Shown: one piece after another, positions 18,400 through 26,741 of the stretch
How the letters are laid out: each line of letters begins with the position of its first letter
Numbering within the stretch: the first letter of the stretch is position 1
Assembly (NCBI GenBank): GCA_963761445.1
Contig: CAVXHV010000005.1
Location: forward strand, 4,340,001 to 4,404,000
Length of the DNA stretch: 64,000 nucleotides
Reading direction: 5' to 3'
DNA from: CAVXHV01 sp963761445
Lineage (GTDB): Bacteria > Planctomycetota > Planctomycetia > Isosphaerales > Isosphaeraceae
Position numbers and translations under genes: made by a program
Notes under the pieces: model-generated
Seen by the model: only the letters and a program-made list of their open reading frames with translations
Databases searched by the model: none
What the model was told of the DNA's origin: nothing

Positions 18400-18932
18400 T
18401 TGTTCCGCTCTTCCCTAAGTTATTGACACAAAGCGGTTTTTGTACCGAAACAACGGGCCGATGGCCGGCGCCGCCCAGTGAGTAACGGGATCGAGGAAGC
18501 GCGTCCCTGTTATTCGAGTTGCAATCCCGGCGAAAAACCGGCAGAAATTTTTTTGGGGTGGAAGGAAAAGCGCCACTTGGCGGGACGAGTGGGGTAGAGC
18601 TAAAGCGCCGTTTTGCCCGCGCTACAAAACACACCAACCCGACGCGCCAGCGAAGGCCCACCAAACACACCAACCCGACGCGCCAGCGAGGATCGGAAAG
18701 CGAATATCGAACCTCAATCGCCGGAACCCTCGACCGTGCGTGGGGTTAGCAGCGCCACATCTCGCCCCCCCTCACGCCCATGGCCTCGGCTTCGCGCGTC
18801 CAATCCGCCACTTGGACAAGTCTGATGGAAACGGTACGATCGCGCCCGCGAAACCTGCCGGGCGCCGAGAAAATGACGGAATCGCGCCCCGTTCATGACC
18901 GAACGGAACCGAGAAACCCCGAGGAAGCTGCA
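18400..18932. other. Intergenic region with interspersed repeats
   Basis: This region separates two divergent genes. It holds the NPTRQRG-type tandem repeat at 18627-18689 and otherwise no convincing ORF or hairpin. It must contain the promoters of both flanking genes, but I cannot point to clear -10/-35 boxes. Confidence 0.5.
18627..18689 (+). repeat. NPTRQRG-type tandem repeat
   Basis: Two exact 27-bp units begin at 18627 and 18663 (period 36). Each contains the core CCAACCCGACGCGCCAGCGA, which translates as TNPTRQR. This is a well-known planctomycete interspersed repeat. Confidence 0.85.
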
Positions 18933-19892
18933 ATGGCTGGTCTGCCGGCTATCGACATCGCCATCGGACTCATCTTTATTTACTTGCTGTTTGCTCTGGT
19001 GTGCACCGCGATCAATGAACTGATCGCCGGCCTGATCCACCGACGTGGAGGGAATCTCCAATCCGGCGTTCAAAAGCTGCTCGATCAGCCGGACCTGGCG
19101 GACCGAAGATGGAGGGCCTTATCAGAGGACTTCTACGCGCACCCGCTCATCAAGCCCCTCTATGAAAACAACCGGCGCCCCTCCTACATCCCACCGCGCA
19201 CGTTTGCCCTGGCACTGCTGGATGTGCTCGCTCCAGCAGACGCAAATCGGCGCCCCAGGAGCGAGCGACTCCACGAAGCCTTGAACCGAATGCCGAGTGG
19301 CTCCAATCTCCGCAGGGCATTGCTCGTCTTGATCGAAGAGAGCAGCAACGACGCGCAGAAATTCGTCGAGAATATCGAGTCATGGTTCAACGTCGCCATG
19401 GATCGGGTTGCCGCCACGTACAAGAACAAGACGCAGTGGATCACCTTCGGATTGGCGTTCCTGGTCGCGGCGGTCGTCAACGCCGATACCATTCGCCTCG
19501 CTCGATCGCTGGGCAGTAATCCGGCGCTTCGCGAAGCTCTGGTTGCACAGGCGCAGGTTTACGCCAAGGAAGCAAGCGCCTCCGATTCGGGCGCGAGCAA
19601 GCAAAAGACCGTGTCGTCCCCGGAAGATCGCGTGCGCGACAGCATCACCGAGCTCGGCCAGCTCGGCTTACCACTGGGCTGGCGCCATTTCCCCAAGGAT
19701 CCAGCGGAATGGGGCAGCGCGTTCGTCGGCATTCTGATCACGTCCCTGGCCGTATCCCTGGGCGCACCGTTCTGGTTTGACATGCTCAATAAAGTCATCA
19801 ACATTCGCGCAATCGGCAAATCGCCACGAGAAACCACGAGCTCCCGCCCCGCGCCGGCACCCCCGGAAACCACACCAGCGGCGAAGCCATAG
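18933..19892 (+). CDS. Hypothetical membrane protein
   Basis: The start ATG at 18933 has GAGGAAG 5 nt upstream; the frame is open further but without support. The 319-aa product has an N-terminal membrane helix (IAIGLIFIYLLFALVCTAI), a cytosolic helical domain, a second helix at about residue 165 (ITFGLAFLVAAVVNADTI) and a third at about 270 (SAFVGILITSLAVSLGAPFWFDML). The layout with NELIAGLIHRRG after helix 1 and GAPFWFDMLNKVINIR at helix 3 is found in uncharacterised bacterial membrane proteins. The function is unknown. It ends in a Pro-rich tail. Confidence 0.75.
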   Translation: MAGLPAIDIAIGLIFIYLLFALVCTAINELIAGLIHRRGGNLQSGVQKLLDQPDLADRRWRALSEDFYAHPLIKPLYENNRRPSYIPPRTFALALLDVLAPADANRRPRSERLHEALNRMPSGSNLRRALLVLIEESSNDAQKFVENIESWFNVAMDRVAATYKNKTQWITFGLAFLVAAVVNADTIRLARSLGSNPALREALVAQAQVYAKEASASDSGASKQKTVSSPEDRVRDSITELGQLGLPLGWRHFPKDPAEWGSAFVGILITSLAVSLGAPFWFDMLNKVINIRAIGKSPRETTSSRPAPAPPETTPAAKP

Positions 19893-20041
19893 TCCCCGTT
19901 CCGGCGAGCACCGGGAATAGGCCCGCCTCGCGCCCCTCACCTCGGCCCGCCGACAGAGCAAGCTCGCCGTACGGTTTCGGTCGGAAGGTGACCGAAGTAC
20001 TCTCGCACTTCAAGTTGCATACGATCGACCTCAGCCAGAAA

Positions 20042-20164
20042 TCAGGAAGCCGCTGCGCGATAATTCACAGGGTTGGCTTCAGTCTTCCGAAGATGAGCTA
20101 GCTGTTGTTGGAATCGCGTGATGCGTTCCAAAGTCGCTTGGAGCTGCTGGTCATTAGCGATCAT
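20042..20164 (-). CDS. Small helical protein interrupted by TGA
   Basis: ATG at 20164 follows GGAGAAG at a good distance. The 40-residue product (MIANDQQLQATLERI, then NYRAAAS) ends at TGA 20042, but the frame continues sensibly (FLAEVDRMQLEVREYFG). I know this as part of a small planctomycete protein of about 65 aa, where Gly is expected at the TGA. It is probably one gene with a nonsense change or sequence error. Confidence 0.5.
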   Translation of the reverse strand: MIANDQQLQATLERITRFQQQLAHLRKTEANPVNYRAAAS

Positions 20165-20181
20165 GATTCTTCTCCAACAAT

Positions 20182-21051
20182 TCACGGCTCAACCGGCAAA
20201 TCTAACCGATCTCCCCACTCATTCCACGACCCGTCGTAGTTCGCCAGGTCGTGAAATCCCAAACGCGCCAGGTTGAACAGCACCACCGTGGCCGCGACCC
20301 CGCCGTTGCAATACGCCACCGTCTTCCGGCCGGATGCCAATCCGTGCTCCTCAACTCGCCGGCGAACCTCCTCGATTGGCAGGAACCCACCCCCAGGCGC
20401 GAAAAAAGCTCGCGCGGGACGTTGATTGCACCCGGAATATGCCCTCCCCGCGCCCCTCGCCGCCGCACCCCGGTATACTGCCCCGGATCGCGAGCATCCA
20501 CGATCACCGTGTCACGATCCGGATGATTCAAGAGCGCCTGGACCTCTTCGGCGGTCATGCGCAAGCCCGGCCGGATTCGCGGCGTGAAAACCGCATGCGA
20601 CATGCGTCGTCTCGCCAGCCTCGACCTCGTGCCCTTCATCAACCCAGCGATTCCAGCCGCCATCCAGGACCACGACATCGTCGTGGCCGTAATAGTGCAG
20701 AGCCCACCAGAGCCTCGTCGCGAACTGCCCGCCTGCGTGGTCGACGGCGACGACCGTCGTGGTGTCGCCAATCCCGCGAATGGCCATCGCCTCGGCGAAT
20801 CGGGCCGGCGGTGCGATCTGCGCGGGCACTGGATCACCCGGGTCGGTGATGTCGCTCGTCCAATCGATGTACACCGCACCCGGAATGTGGGATGCCAGAT
20901 ATTCCTCTCGAGCGCCTCGATACGTCGCCTGCTCGACGCCTGGAGCGACCGGCTTCGTGGTCACGAATCCCCGAATATCGGCCACGCGGATGTTCGGGTC
21001 GCCCAGGTGCTCAGCAAGCCAGTCAGTCGAGACGATGAAGTCAACAGCCAT
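20182..21051 (-). CDS. Thiosulfate/3-mercaptopyruvate sulfurtransferase (two frameshifts)
   Basis: This is a tandem rhodanese protein. The first domain (VSTDWLAEHLGDPNIRVADIR, HIPGAVYIDW, WWALHYYGHDDVVVLDGGW) is intact from 21051. The frame then shifts near 20595 and the second domain begins (MTAEEVQALLNHPD, VIVDARDPGQY, GHIPGAINVPRELF). It shifts again around the A6 and C5 runs at about 20390-20405. The catalytic loop (VAYCNGGVAATVVLFNLARL) and the C-terminus to TGA 20182 lie in the third frame. The active-site Cys is therefore encoded but out of frame. It transfers sulfane sulfur to cyanide or thiols. The homopolymer positions suggest sequence errors. Confidence 0.8.
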
Positions 21052-21180
21052 GGATTGCATCTCAGGTGGTATCGGAGACAAATCGCGTTCGTTAAGATTA
21101 GCGACTCGACCGGCCGTTCTCCAGGTGCTCTACGCGCGTGCGAGCCCGGGCACCCGCCCACCCGTTCAATTGGTGAAGAA

Positions 21181-22170
21181 ATGAAAGCCGCTGTCTTCGA
21201 GAAATTCGGCGACCCGTCCCAGGTCCTGCAAGTCCGCGACGTGCCGGACCCCCATCCCGGCCCCGGCGAAGTTCGCGTGCGGATGATCCTCAGCCCGATG
21301 AATCCCTCCGACATGATGGTCGTCGAAGGCCGTTACGGCGTCTTGCCCACGTTGCCGGCGACGCCGGGGTTTGAAGGCGTCGGCGTCGTGGACGAAGTTG
21401 GGCCGGGCTTGCTCGGTCGATTTGTCAAAGGGAAACGCGTCCTGGCCATCAACTCTCAGGGCGGAAACTGGGCCGAGTACGCCGTCATTCCCGCCCGCCA
21501 GGCTCGGCCTGTGCCGAACGACATCCCCGACGAACAGGTCGCCACCTTTCTCGTCAACCCGGCCACCGTGCTGGCGATGGTGCGACACGTCCTGGCCGTG
21601 CCCAGGGGAGAGTGGCTGCTGCAGTCGGCAGCCGGCTCGAACCTCGGGCGGATGGTCATCAATCTGGGCAAACGCGATGGATTCAAGACGCTCAACGTCG
21701 TTCGCCGCCGCGAGGCGACAGCCGAGCTCAAGAAACTAGGCGGCGACGCCGTCATCTCGTCGGCAGACGGGCCAATCGACGAACAAGTTCTGCGCATCAC
21801 CGGCGGAAAAGGCGTGCGCTACGCCATCGACCCCGTCGGCGGGCAGACCGCGACCGAAGTCTTCCGGTCGCTCGGAGAAAACGGACGACTCATCCTTTAT
21901 GGAACACTCTCTGGAGAACCCATGGCCGTCGATCCACGGCTGGTGATCTCCGGCCCGCGCTCGGTCGAGGGCTTCTGGCTCGGACACTGGATGCAACAGC
22001 GATCCATCCCCTCACTCCTTCTACTGTTCCGCGAAATCGCCTCGCTCAACCGCGAGGGCATCCTTCATTCCGAGATCGGGCAAGTATTTCCCCTCAGCGA
22101 GATCCAGGCCGCCGCCCGAGAAGCCGCCACAATCGCCCGCCAGGGAAAAACCCTCGTGCGACTGAATTGA
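21181..22170 (+). CDS. Zinc-binding dehydrogenase family (MDR) oxidoreductase
   Basis: The start is ATG 21181 (MKAAVFEKFGDPSQVL); the upstream open frame is antisense to the sulfurtransferase. The 329-aa product has the N-terminal GroES-like domain (PGPGEVRVRMILSPMNPSDMM, with GFEGVGVV) and a Rossmann domain (SAAGSNLGRMVINLGK, DPVGGQTATEVFRSLG). It lacks the structural-zinc cysteines. The pattern NPSDMMVVEGRYG and a medium-length enoyl-reductase layout suggest an NADPH-dependent quinone or 2-enoyl-CoA reductase (MECR-like). It is intact and monocistronic. Confidence 0.85.
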   Translation: MKAAVFEKFGDPSQVLQVRDVPDPHPGPGEVRVRMILSPMNPSDMMVVEGRYGVLPTLPATPGFEGVGVVDEVGPGLLGRFVKGKRVLAINSQGGNWAEYAVIPARQARPVPNDIPDEQVATFLVNPATVLAMVRHVLAVPRGEWLLQSAAGSNLGRMVINLGKRDGFKTLNVVRRREATAELKKLGGDAVISSADGPIDEQVLRITGGKGVRYAIDPVGGQTATEVFRSLGENGRLILYGTLSGEPMAVDPRLVISGPRSVEGFWLGHWMQQRSIPSLLLLFREIASLNREGILHSEIGQVFPLSEIQAAAREAATIARQGKTLVRLN

Positions 22171-22379
22171 AGAAGCAATTTAACCAAACTTCGTGATTAC
22201 TCCAGATTATCATTCAAGTGCGAGGCGATTGCTCGCCACAACCGCGCTGCCCGGCCTATTAATTGCTGGGTTTTTTCAGAAATTATTCGCCGTGCTACTC
22301 TGATCTCGTTAAGATTAGATGTTGTAACGGGACGGAATCCGCCCACCTATTGGACTCGCCGGCCGGGAGTGAACTGAAG

Positions 22380-22774
22380 ATGAGCAGTGGAACAATTGGT
22401 GCCCAGGATTGGAGAGCAGTGGCTTGTTTGTCACCAAGTGGCGAACGACTGCTCTGTGTTGGCGAAAGTTCGTCGCAGGTCCGCGCCGCTTACACCGGGG
22501 CTTGGGGTGAAGTGATACGCGACGAGGATCGTCCGACCGTGCGGGCGATCTCGTTGCAGCGCTGGGCGGGCCAGTTCTGGTCCGGTCAGTGGGAGCACCA
22601 GCAGTACCTCGCTGTGCCGACGGCGCGGGGGGCAAGCCCGGGGCAGTTGAAGGGGCCGAAGCGGAAGCCGAGGCCGATCCCGACGCGGAAGCCGAAGAAG
22701 CGGCAGTCGAGCCGGACGAAGAAGAAGAAATGGACGCCGACGATCCGGCGGCCGCCGGAAAAAAGAAGAAATGA
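22380..22774 (+). CDS. Hypothetical protein with acidic, Lys-ended tail (frameshifted)
   Basis: ATG 22380 opens a frame with MSSGTIGAQDWRAVACLSP, SSSQVRAAYTGAWGEVI and LQRWAGQFWSGQWEHQQYL. A shift within the G-rich run at about 22625-22632 then moves the sensible frame to an Ala/Glu/Asp-rich tail (GAEAEAEADPDAEAEE) ending in KKKK at TGA 22774. About 130 residues are predicted after correction. I recognise no domain. The low-complexity acidic tail and the strong terminator 65 nt downstream support a real gene with its own transcript. Confidence 0.6.
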
Positions 22775-22838
22775 TCGGGCCTGGCGGCTCGCGCGCCGCC
22801 CTGGCGGAATCGTACCGAGAGAAGCCTGACGCTGCTTG

Positions 22839-22866
22839 ACCCCGGGAGAACTCCCGGGGTTTTTGT
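22839..22866 (+). terminator. Rho-independent terminator
   Basis: ACCCCGGGA and TCCCGGGGT form a 9-bp perfect stem around the loop GAAC, followed by TTTTTGTT. It ends transcription of the 22380-22774 gene. Confidence 0.85.
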
Positions 22867-22872
22867 TGCGGC

Positions 22873-24029
22873 CTAGGGCTCACCCGGCCCGACGATGCAG
22901 AACGCGTCGCGCTCCTGGCGGCTGGGCCAGACCACAAGGCCGGGAAACGCCTGGCCGATTCGCGCGGCGAGGAATTCAACGCCCGGTCGCTCGGTCGCAT
23001 AGTGACCAGCGGTAATGAGGCCCATTCCCAGAGTCTCAGCCTCGATGCCACGGTGGAAGCGCGCCTCGCCCGTGAGCAGGACATCGGCCCCGGCGCGCGC
23101 TGCATCTTTGACGAAGTCGTCGCCGGCGCCGCACGCAATTGCCACGCGCTCCACTGCCCGGCTCAGGTCGCCGGCCGTGCCGACACCGCTCACTCCCAGC
23201 GCCTGCCCCACGTCGCGAGCCAGCGCGGCCAGCGATTGTGGTGTGGCCAGCCGGCCGATGCGCCCGACGCCGGGAGACGGATTGGCGCCGGCATCGACCT
23301 CGTGCAAGGGATAGACGTCGATCGCGGGTTCCTCGTAGGAATGATTGGCGCGAACGGCCGCCAGCACCGCAGCCAGCGCGGGCGCCGGGCAGACAAATTC
23401 CAGCCTGAGCTCGCGCACGGTCTCGCGCTGCCCGCGCTCGCCAATGGTCGGATTGGTCGTTTCGGTTCCGAAGAACGTGCCTTCACCGGGAATCGCGAAT
23501 GAGCATTCCTCGTACGCCCCGATGCGCCCGCGCCGGCCCGGAATGCCGCGGACGACACCGCCTCGCGCTCGGGCTCCGGCGTGAACACCACAACCTTGAA
23601 CGACCGCGGCGGCGTGGCCAATGTCCGATCACGCGCACCCGGCGCCGCGCAGCGCGGCAACATCGAGCAGCCCGAGCCTCGCGCAAAGCAGATCGTTAAT
23701 TCCCTCGCGGGTGTTGTCAAATGCGGTGTGCGGGCTGGCGACTGCGATCCCCGCGCGCGCAAGCTTCCACAGATAGCCCATTTCGGGCCAGTCGGCGCGA
23801 ATCTTCTTTACTTCGCGGAACAAGATCGGGTGATGGCTGACGATCAGCTCGGCCCGCTCTTCAATCGCCTCATCCGCCGTCGTGGGCGTGACAGTCAGGC
23901 AAGTCATGATCCGCTCGACCACGTCCGCGGGGTCGCCCCAGATCAGACCCACATTGTCCCAGGGCTCCGCGAGCCTTTGCCGGCGGCAAATTGCTCGAGC
24001 CAGCCGGTGACGTCGGCGACGGTGGTCAT
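22873..24029 (-). CDS. Nif3-like dinuclear metal-centre protein (several frameshifts)
   Basis: ATG 24029 has AAAGGA 9 nt upstream (MTTVADVTGWLEQFA). After a shift near 23975 the family core follows (EPWDNVGLIWGDP, LIVSHHPILFREVK, VASPHTAFDN, GINDLLCARLGL). After further shifts near 23635 and 23550 come VVVFTPEPEREAV, GAYEECSFAIPGEGTF and GERGQRETVREL. The last 181 codons are intact (LRLEFVCPAPALAAVL, GADVLLTGEARFH, AGHYATERPG). Metal-ligand histidines SHHP, PHT and GHYATE are all encoded. The YqfO-type insert domain (PII-like) is included, giving about 380 aa. The molecular role is uncertain in the literature (GTP cyclohydrolase I type 2 homologue). Confidence 0.8.
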
Positions 24030-24048
24030 GAAGTATTTCCTTTCGCCT

Positions 24049-24074
24049 CGTTCCCGCCCTCCCGCGTGGGAACG
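24049..24074. repeat. Interspersed palindromic repeat (GTTCCC type)
   Basis: CGTTCCC at 24049 and GGGAACG at 24068 form an inverted repeat of the well-known planctomycete GTTCCC...GGGAAC interspersed type. Confidence 0.6.
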
Positions 24075-24102
24075 CTATACGTGCCGCTCTGCTTAAATGT
24101 AG

Positions 24103-24122
24103 GACAGCCGCCTTCGGCTGTC
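24103..24122. repeat. Short perfect hairpin
   Basis: GACAGCCG and CGGCTGTC enclose CCTT. This is an 8-bp stem of a recurrent planctomycete repeat, without a T-run, so it is not a typical terminator. Confidence 0.55.
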
Positions 24123-24179
24123 ACCACAAATTGCCTCGATCTGAGTAGAATGGGGCACACGCAGAGTGTTCGATGTACA

Positions 24180-24433
24180 ATGCGCAAAAAGTTGACGATC
24201 ACGATCAATCCTCATGTCTGCGAAAGATTATGTCGATTCACCTGCTTCCGTGGGTCAGCCGGCTCATCGAGTCGCTGGTCCGATCTTATCTAAGCGGGCT
24301 CCGCCTGAATATCGCCTATCACCAGATGGCCCAGGAACGATCCCGCGAAGCTGAGGCGCTGGCGTGGGCTGATGCGACCTTTCGCGATCTTGGCGACGAG
24401 ACGCCGTTCGATTCCTCAAACAGCTCCCCCTGA
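24180..24433 (+). CDS. Ribbon-helix-helix-type antitoxin (frameshifted)
   Basis: ATG 24180 gives MRKKLTITINPHVCERL, the beta strand and first helix of RHH antitoxins. One base is shifted near 24250. The next frame carries VSRLIESLVRSYLSG, AYHQMAQERSREAEALAWAD and DLGDE to the TGA at 24433, the usual C-terminus of this small family. The expected length of about 80 aa fits. No MazF- or PIN-type toxin follows; the next gene is convergent pabC, and the 3' ends overlap by 18 nt. It is therefore an orphan antitoxin. Confidence 0.65.
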
Positions 24434-25276
24434 GTCAAGCCATCCCTGGATGTCGTTCCAGAGCTCTTGAGTAACCCGTCCGGGTGTTGGAAAGCCGAAA
24501 TCCATCAATCGCTCTAGCGGGACAATTCCTCGTACCGCGTTGGTCAAGAAAGCCTCGTCGGCCGTTTCGATTCGTTCAACTGGCAGCCAATCCTCGACCA
24601 CCTCCAGGCCAAGACTCCGCGCTCTCTCGATCACGAGCCCCCGCATGATGCCCGGCAGCAGCGGACCTCCCAGGGCCGGCGTGTCCAATCGCTCGCCTTT
24701 GAGCAAAAAAATGTTTGAACGCGACGTTTCGCAAATGATCCGGCCACGAGTCAGACACAAGACGTCGTCCTCCCCGGCCTGGTTCGCGCGTGTCATTGCG
24801 ATGCGTTTGCCCCAGTAATTGAGCGTCTTGTGCCGCGCCAGAGGATCGCTCCTCGAAACTTCAATCGAGCTCGTGATGATTGCGCCGCCGGCGAGAATCG
24901 AAGAGGGCAGGGGGCCCGCTGACATCCAGAGGACCGAGCCCGATGGAGGCGACGTTGCGAGCCCGCCGGAGAGCGTGATCCGCAGGCGAGCGTCGTCTCC
25001 GTCCGGCACCTGATCGCGGCTTGCCGCGAGTAGCCCGGCGACCGCTCCGGCGTCGGGCAACTGTGCGCTTTCGAGCGGCAAGCCAAGCTCGCCGGCTGAG
25101 CGCTCGAGGCGCGCCAGATGCCGGTCGAGCAGCGTCGCATGGCCATTCCAGGTGCGCAGCGTCTCGAATAACCCGAGGCCATGCTCGAACGTGCGATCGC
25201 ACGCGCTGATCTTGAGCGATTCTTCAGAAACGAGCTCACCTCGGACCCAGAGCATGCCGCCGCCTCTATCCCTCAT
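24416..25276 (-). CDS. pabC: Class IV aminotransferase, probable aminodeoxychorismate lyase
   Basis: This 286-aa fold-type IV PLP enzyme shows FEHGLGLFETLR near the N-terminus, HKTLNYWGKRIAMTRA with the presumed PLP lysine of the KTLNY motif, ETSRSNIFLLKG and GGPLLPGIMRGLVIERA. Branched-chain aminotransferases share this fold. The position directly behind pabB points to 4-amino-4-deoxychorismate lyase, which releases p-aminobenzoate for folate. ATG 25276 overlaps the pabB stop by 11 nt (ATG 25255 is the alternative), which indicates translational coupling. Confidence 0.85.
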   Translation of the reverse strand: MRDRGGGMLWVRGELVSEESLKISACDRTFEHGLGLFETLRTWNGHATLLDRHLARLERSAGELGLPLESAQLPDAGAVAGLLAASRDQVPDGDDARLRITLSGGLATSPPSGSVLWMSAGPLPSSILAGGAIITSSIEVSRSDPLARHKTLNYWGKRIAMTRANQAGEDDVLCLTRGRIICETSRSNIFLLKGERLDTPALGGPLLPGIMRGLVIERARSLGLEVVEDWLPVERIETADEAFLTNAVRGIVPLERLMDFGFPTPGRVTQELWNDIQGWLDSGGAV

Positions 25277-26741
25277 CGCTGCCCACGCTCAGTACAGTGC
25301 GCATGCCACGCCCTTTCACCAGCGTTTCCTCATATTCCGATTCGGGATCGGAATCGGCCACGATGCCTCCGCCCACCTGGAAGCTGGCGCGACTGCCCTC
25401 GACCAGGATTGTCCGGATGGCGATGTTGAAGGCGCTCGATCCACCCCGGCTGAAGTAGCCGATCGCGCCGGTGTAAAGGCTGCGCTGATTGACCTCGAGC
25501 TCGTCGATGATCTCCATGGCGCGGATCTTGGGGGCGCCGGTGATCGAGCCGCCCGGGAACACCGCGCGAACCACGTCGACGGGCCCGGCGCCGGGCCGTA
25601 TGGCCCCTTCGACCGTCGCGACCAGATGGTGCACCTGGGCGAATGATTCGAGCTTCATGGCTTCGGCGACTGTGACCGAACCGTACTGACACACCCGGCC
25701 CAGGTCGTTGCGCTCGAGGTCGACGATCATCGTGAGCTCGGCGCGATCCTTGGGCGAGCTGCACAGCTCGGCGGCGAGCCGCTCGTCTTCGCCCGGCGTG
25801 CAGCCGCGCGGGCGCGTTCCCTTGATCGGGCGGGTCACGATTGTGCGCCCGTGCGTCTGGTAGAACAGCTCCGGGCTCGCCGATGCGACGGCCAGATCGT
25901 CCCAGCGCAGGAAGGCGGCAAACGGGGCAGGGCTTCGAGCTTTCAGCCGCAGGTAGATGTCGAGCGGCTCCGGGCGGCCCGTTGCCACGAAGCGCTGCGA
26001 AAGATTCACCTGAAAGACATCACCCGCGGCGATGTAGTCGAGCACGCGAACGGCCTTCTCGAGATAGGTTTCGCGGTCGAGACTCGGTGCAAGATGATCG
26101 AAATGGGAACGTCGAATTCGTACCGCTGGCGGCAAGCACAGGGATCTCTCGATCGATCGTCGCCACTTTTCAGAGCGCTCCTGTGCGGCCCGATGTCCTT
26201 CGCCGGTCAAATCCCAGCTCAAGAGCTCGATCGTGCCGGCTCGATAGTCGACCACGACGGCCGTGTCATAAAGCGCCATCCGGATATCGGGCAGGCGCGA
26301 GTCGCGGGGTGCGCGGCGCGGCAGCCGCTCGAGCTCGGGTGCCAGGTCATAACCGAAGAAGCCGATCATGCCGCCTTGAAACGACGGTGGCCAGGCGTCG
26401 GATTGATCTTCGGGCTGCGCGAGTCCGTACCGCTTGAGGAGCCCGGCCAACTTTGAAAATACGTCTCCCCGACCGTGCTCGCACCGGCCGCTGTCCGTGC
26501 GTAACGACCAGCGCTGGCCGGTCGCTTCCCAGACCAGGCGCGGAAAAGCCGTCAGGATACTGAATTGCCCCGCATCGCCAAAATCCGGACCGCTCTCGAG
26601 CAGCGCGGGCTCCGGCCACGCCCCGATCACCGCCGCCAGCCGTTCCGGCGGCACATCGAGCAAATGTCTCACAACGCTTGGCAACAGATAGGTCGACACA
26701 AGGATGCTCGCGCAGGTAGAACGTCGTGGTGAAGCACTCAT
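25266..26741 (-). CDS. pabB: Aminodeoxychorismate synthase component I
   Basis: This 491-aa chorismate-binding enzyme starts at ATG 26741, which overlaps the ugd stop as ATGA. The N-terminal part is the TrpE/PabB N-domain (GGMIGFFGYDLAPELERLP). The C-terminal half has AAGDVFQVNLSQRF, TRPIKGTRPRG with Lys307, and AVFPGGSITGAPKIRAMEII. The PIKGT lysine (PIAGT in anthranilate synthase) marks the PabB type, which aminates chorismate at C4 with ammonia from PabA. No pabA is adjacent. It sits between ugd and pabC in one operon. Confidence 0.9.
   Translation of the reverse strand: MSASPRRSTCASILVSTYLLPSVVRHLLDVPPERLAAVIGAWPEPALLESGPDFGDAGQFSILTAFPRLVWEATGQRWSLRTDSGRCEHGRGDVFSKLAGLLKRYGLAQPEDQSDAWPPSFQGGMIGFFGYDLAPELERLPRRAPRDSRLPDIRMALYDTAVVVDYRAGTIELLSWDLTGEGHRAAQERSEKWRRSIERSLCLPPAVRIRRSHFDHLAPSLDRETYLEKAVRVLDYIAAGDVFQVNLSQRFVATGRPEPLDIYLRLKARSPAPFAAFLRWDDLAVASASPELFYQTHGRTIVTRPIKGTRPRGCTPGEDERLAAELCSSPKDRAELTMIVDLERNDLGRVCQYGSVTVAEAMKLESFAQVHHLVATVEGAIRPGAGPVDVVRAVFPGGSITGAPKIRAMEIIDELEVNQRSLYTGAIGYFSRGGSSAFNIAIRTILVEGSRASFQVGGGIVADSDPESEYEETLVKGRGMRTVLSVGSDEG

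Noticed and set aside
18627..18689. Possible CRISPR-like repeat pair
   Set aside because: There are only two units with a 9-base gap, and they match a known interspersed planctomycete repeat.
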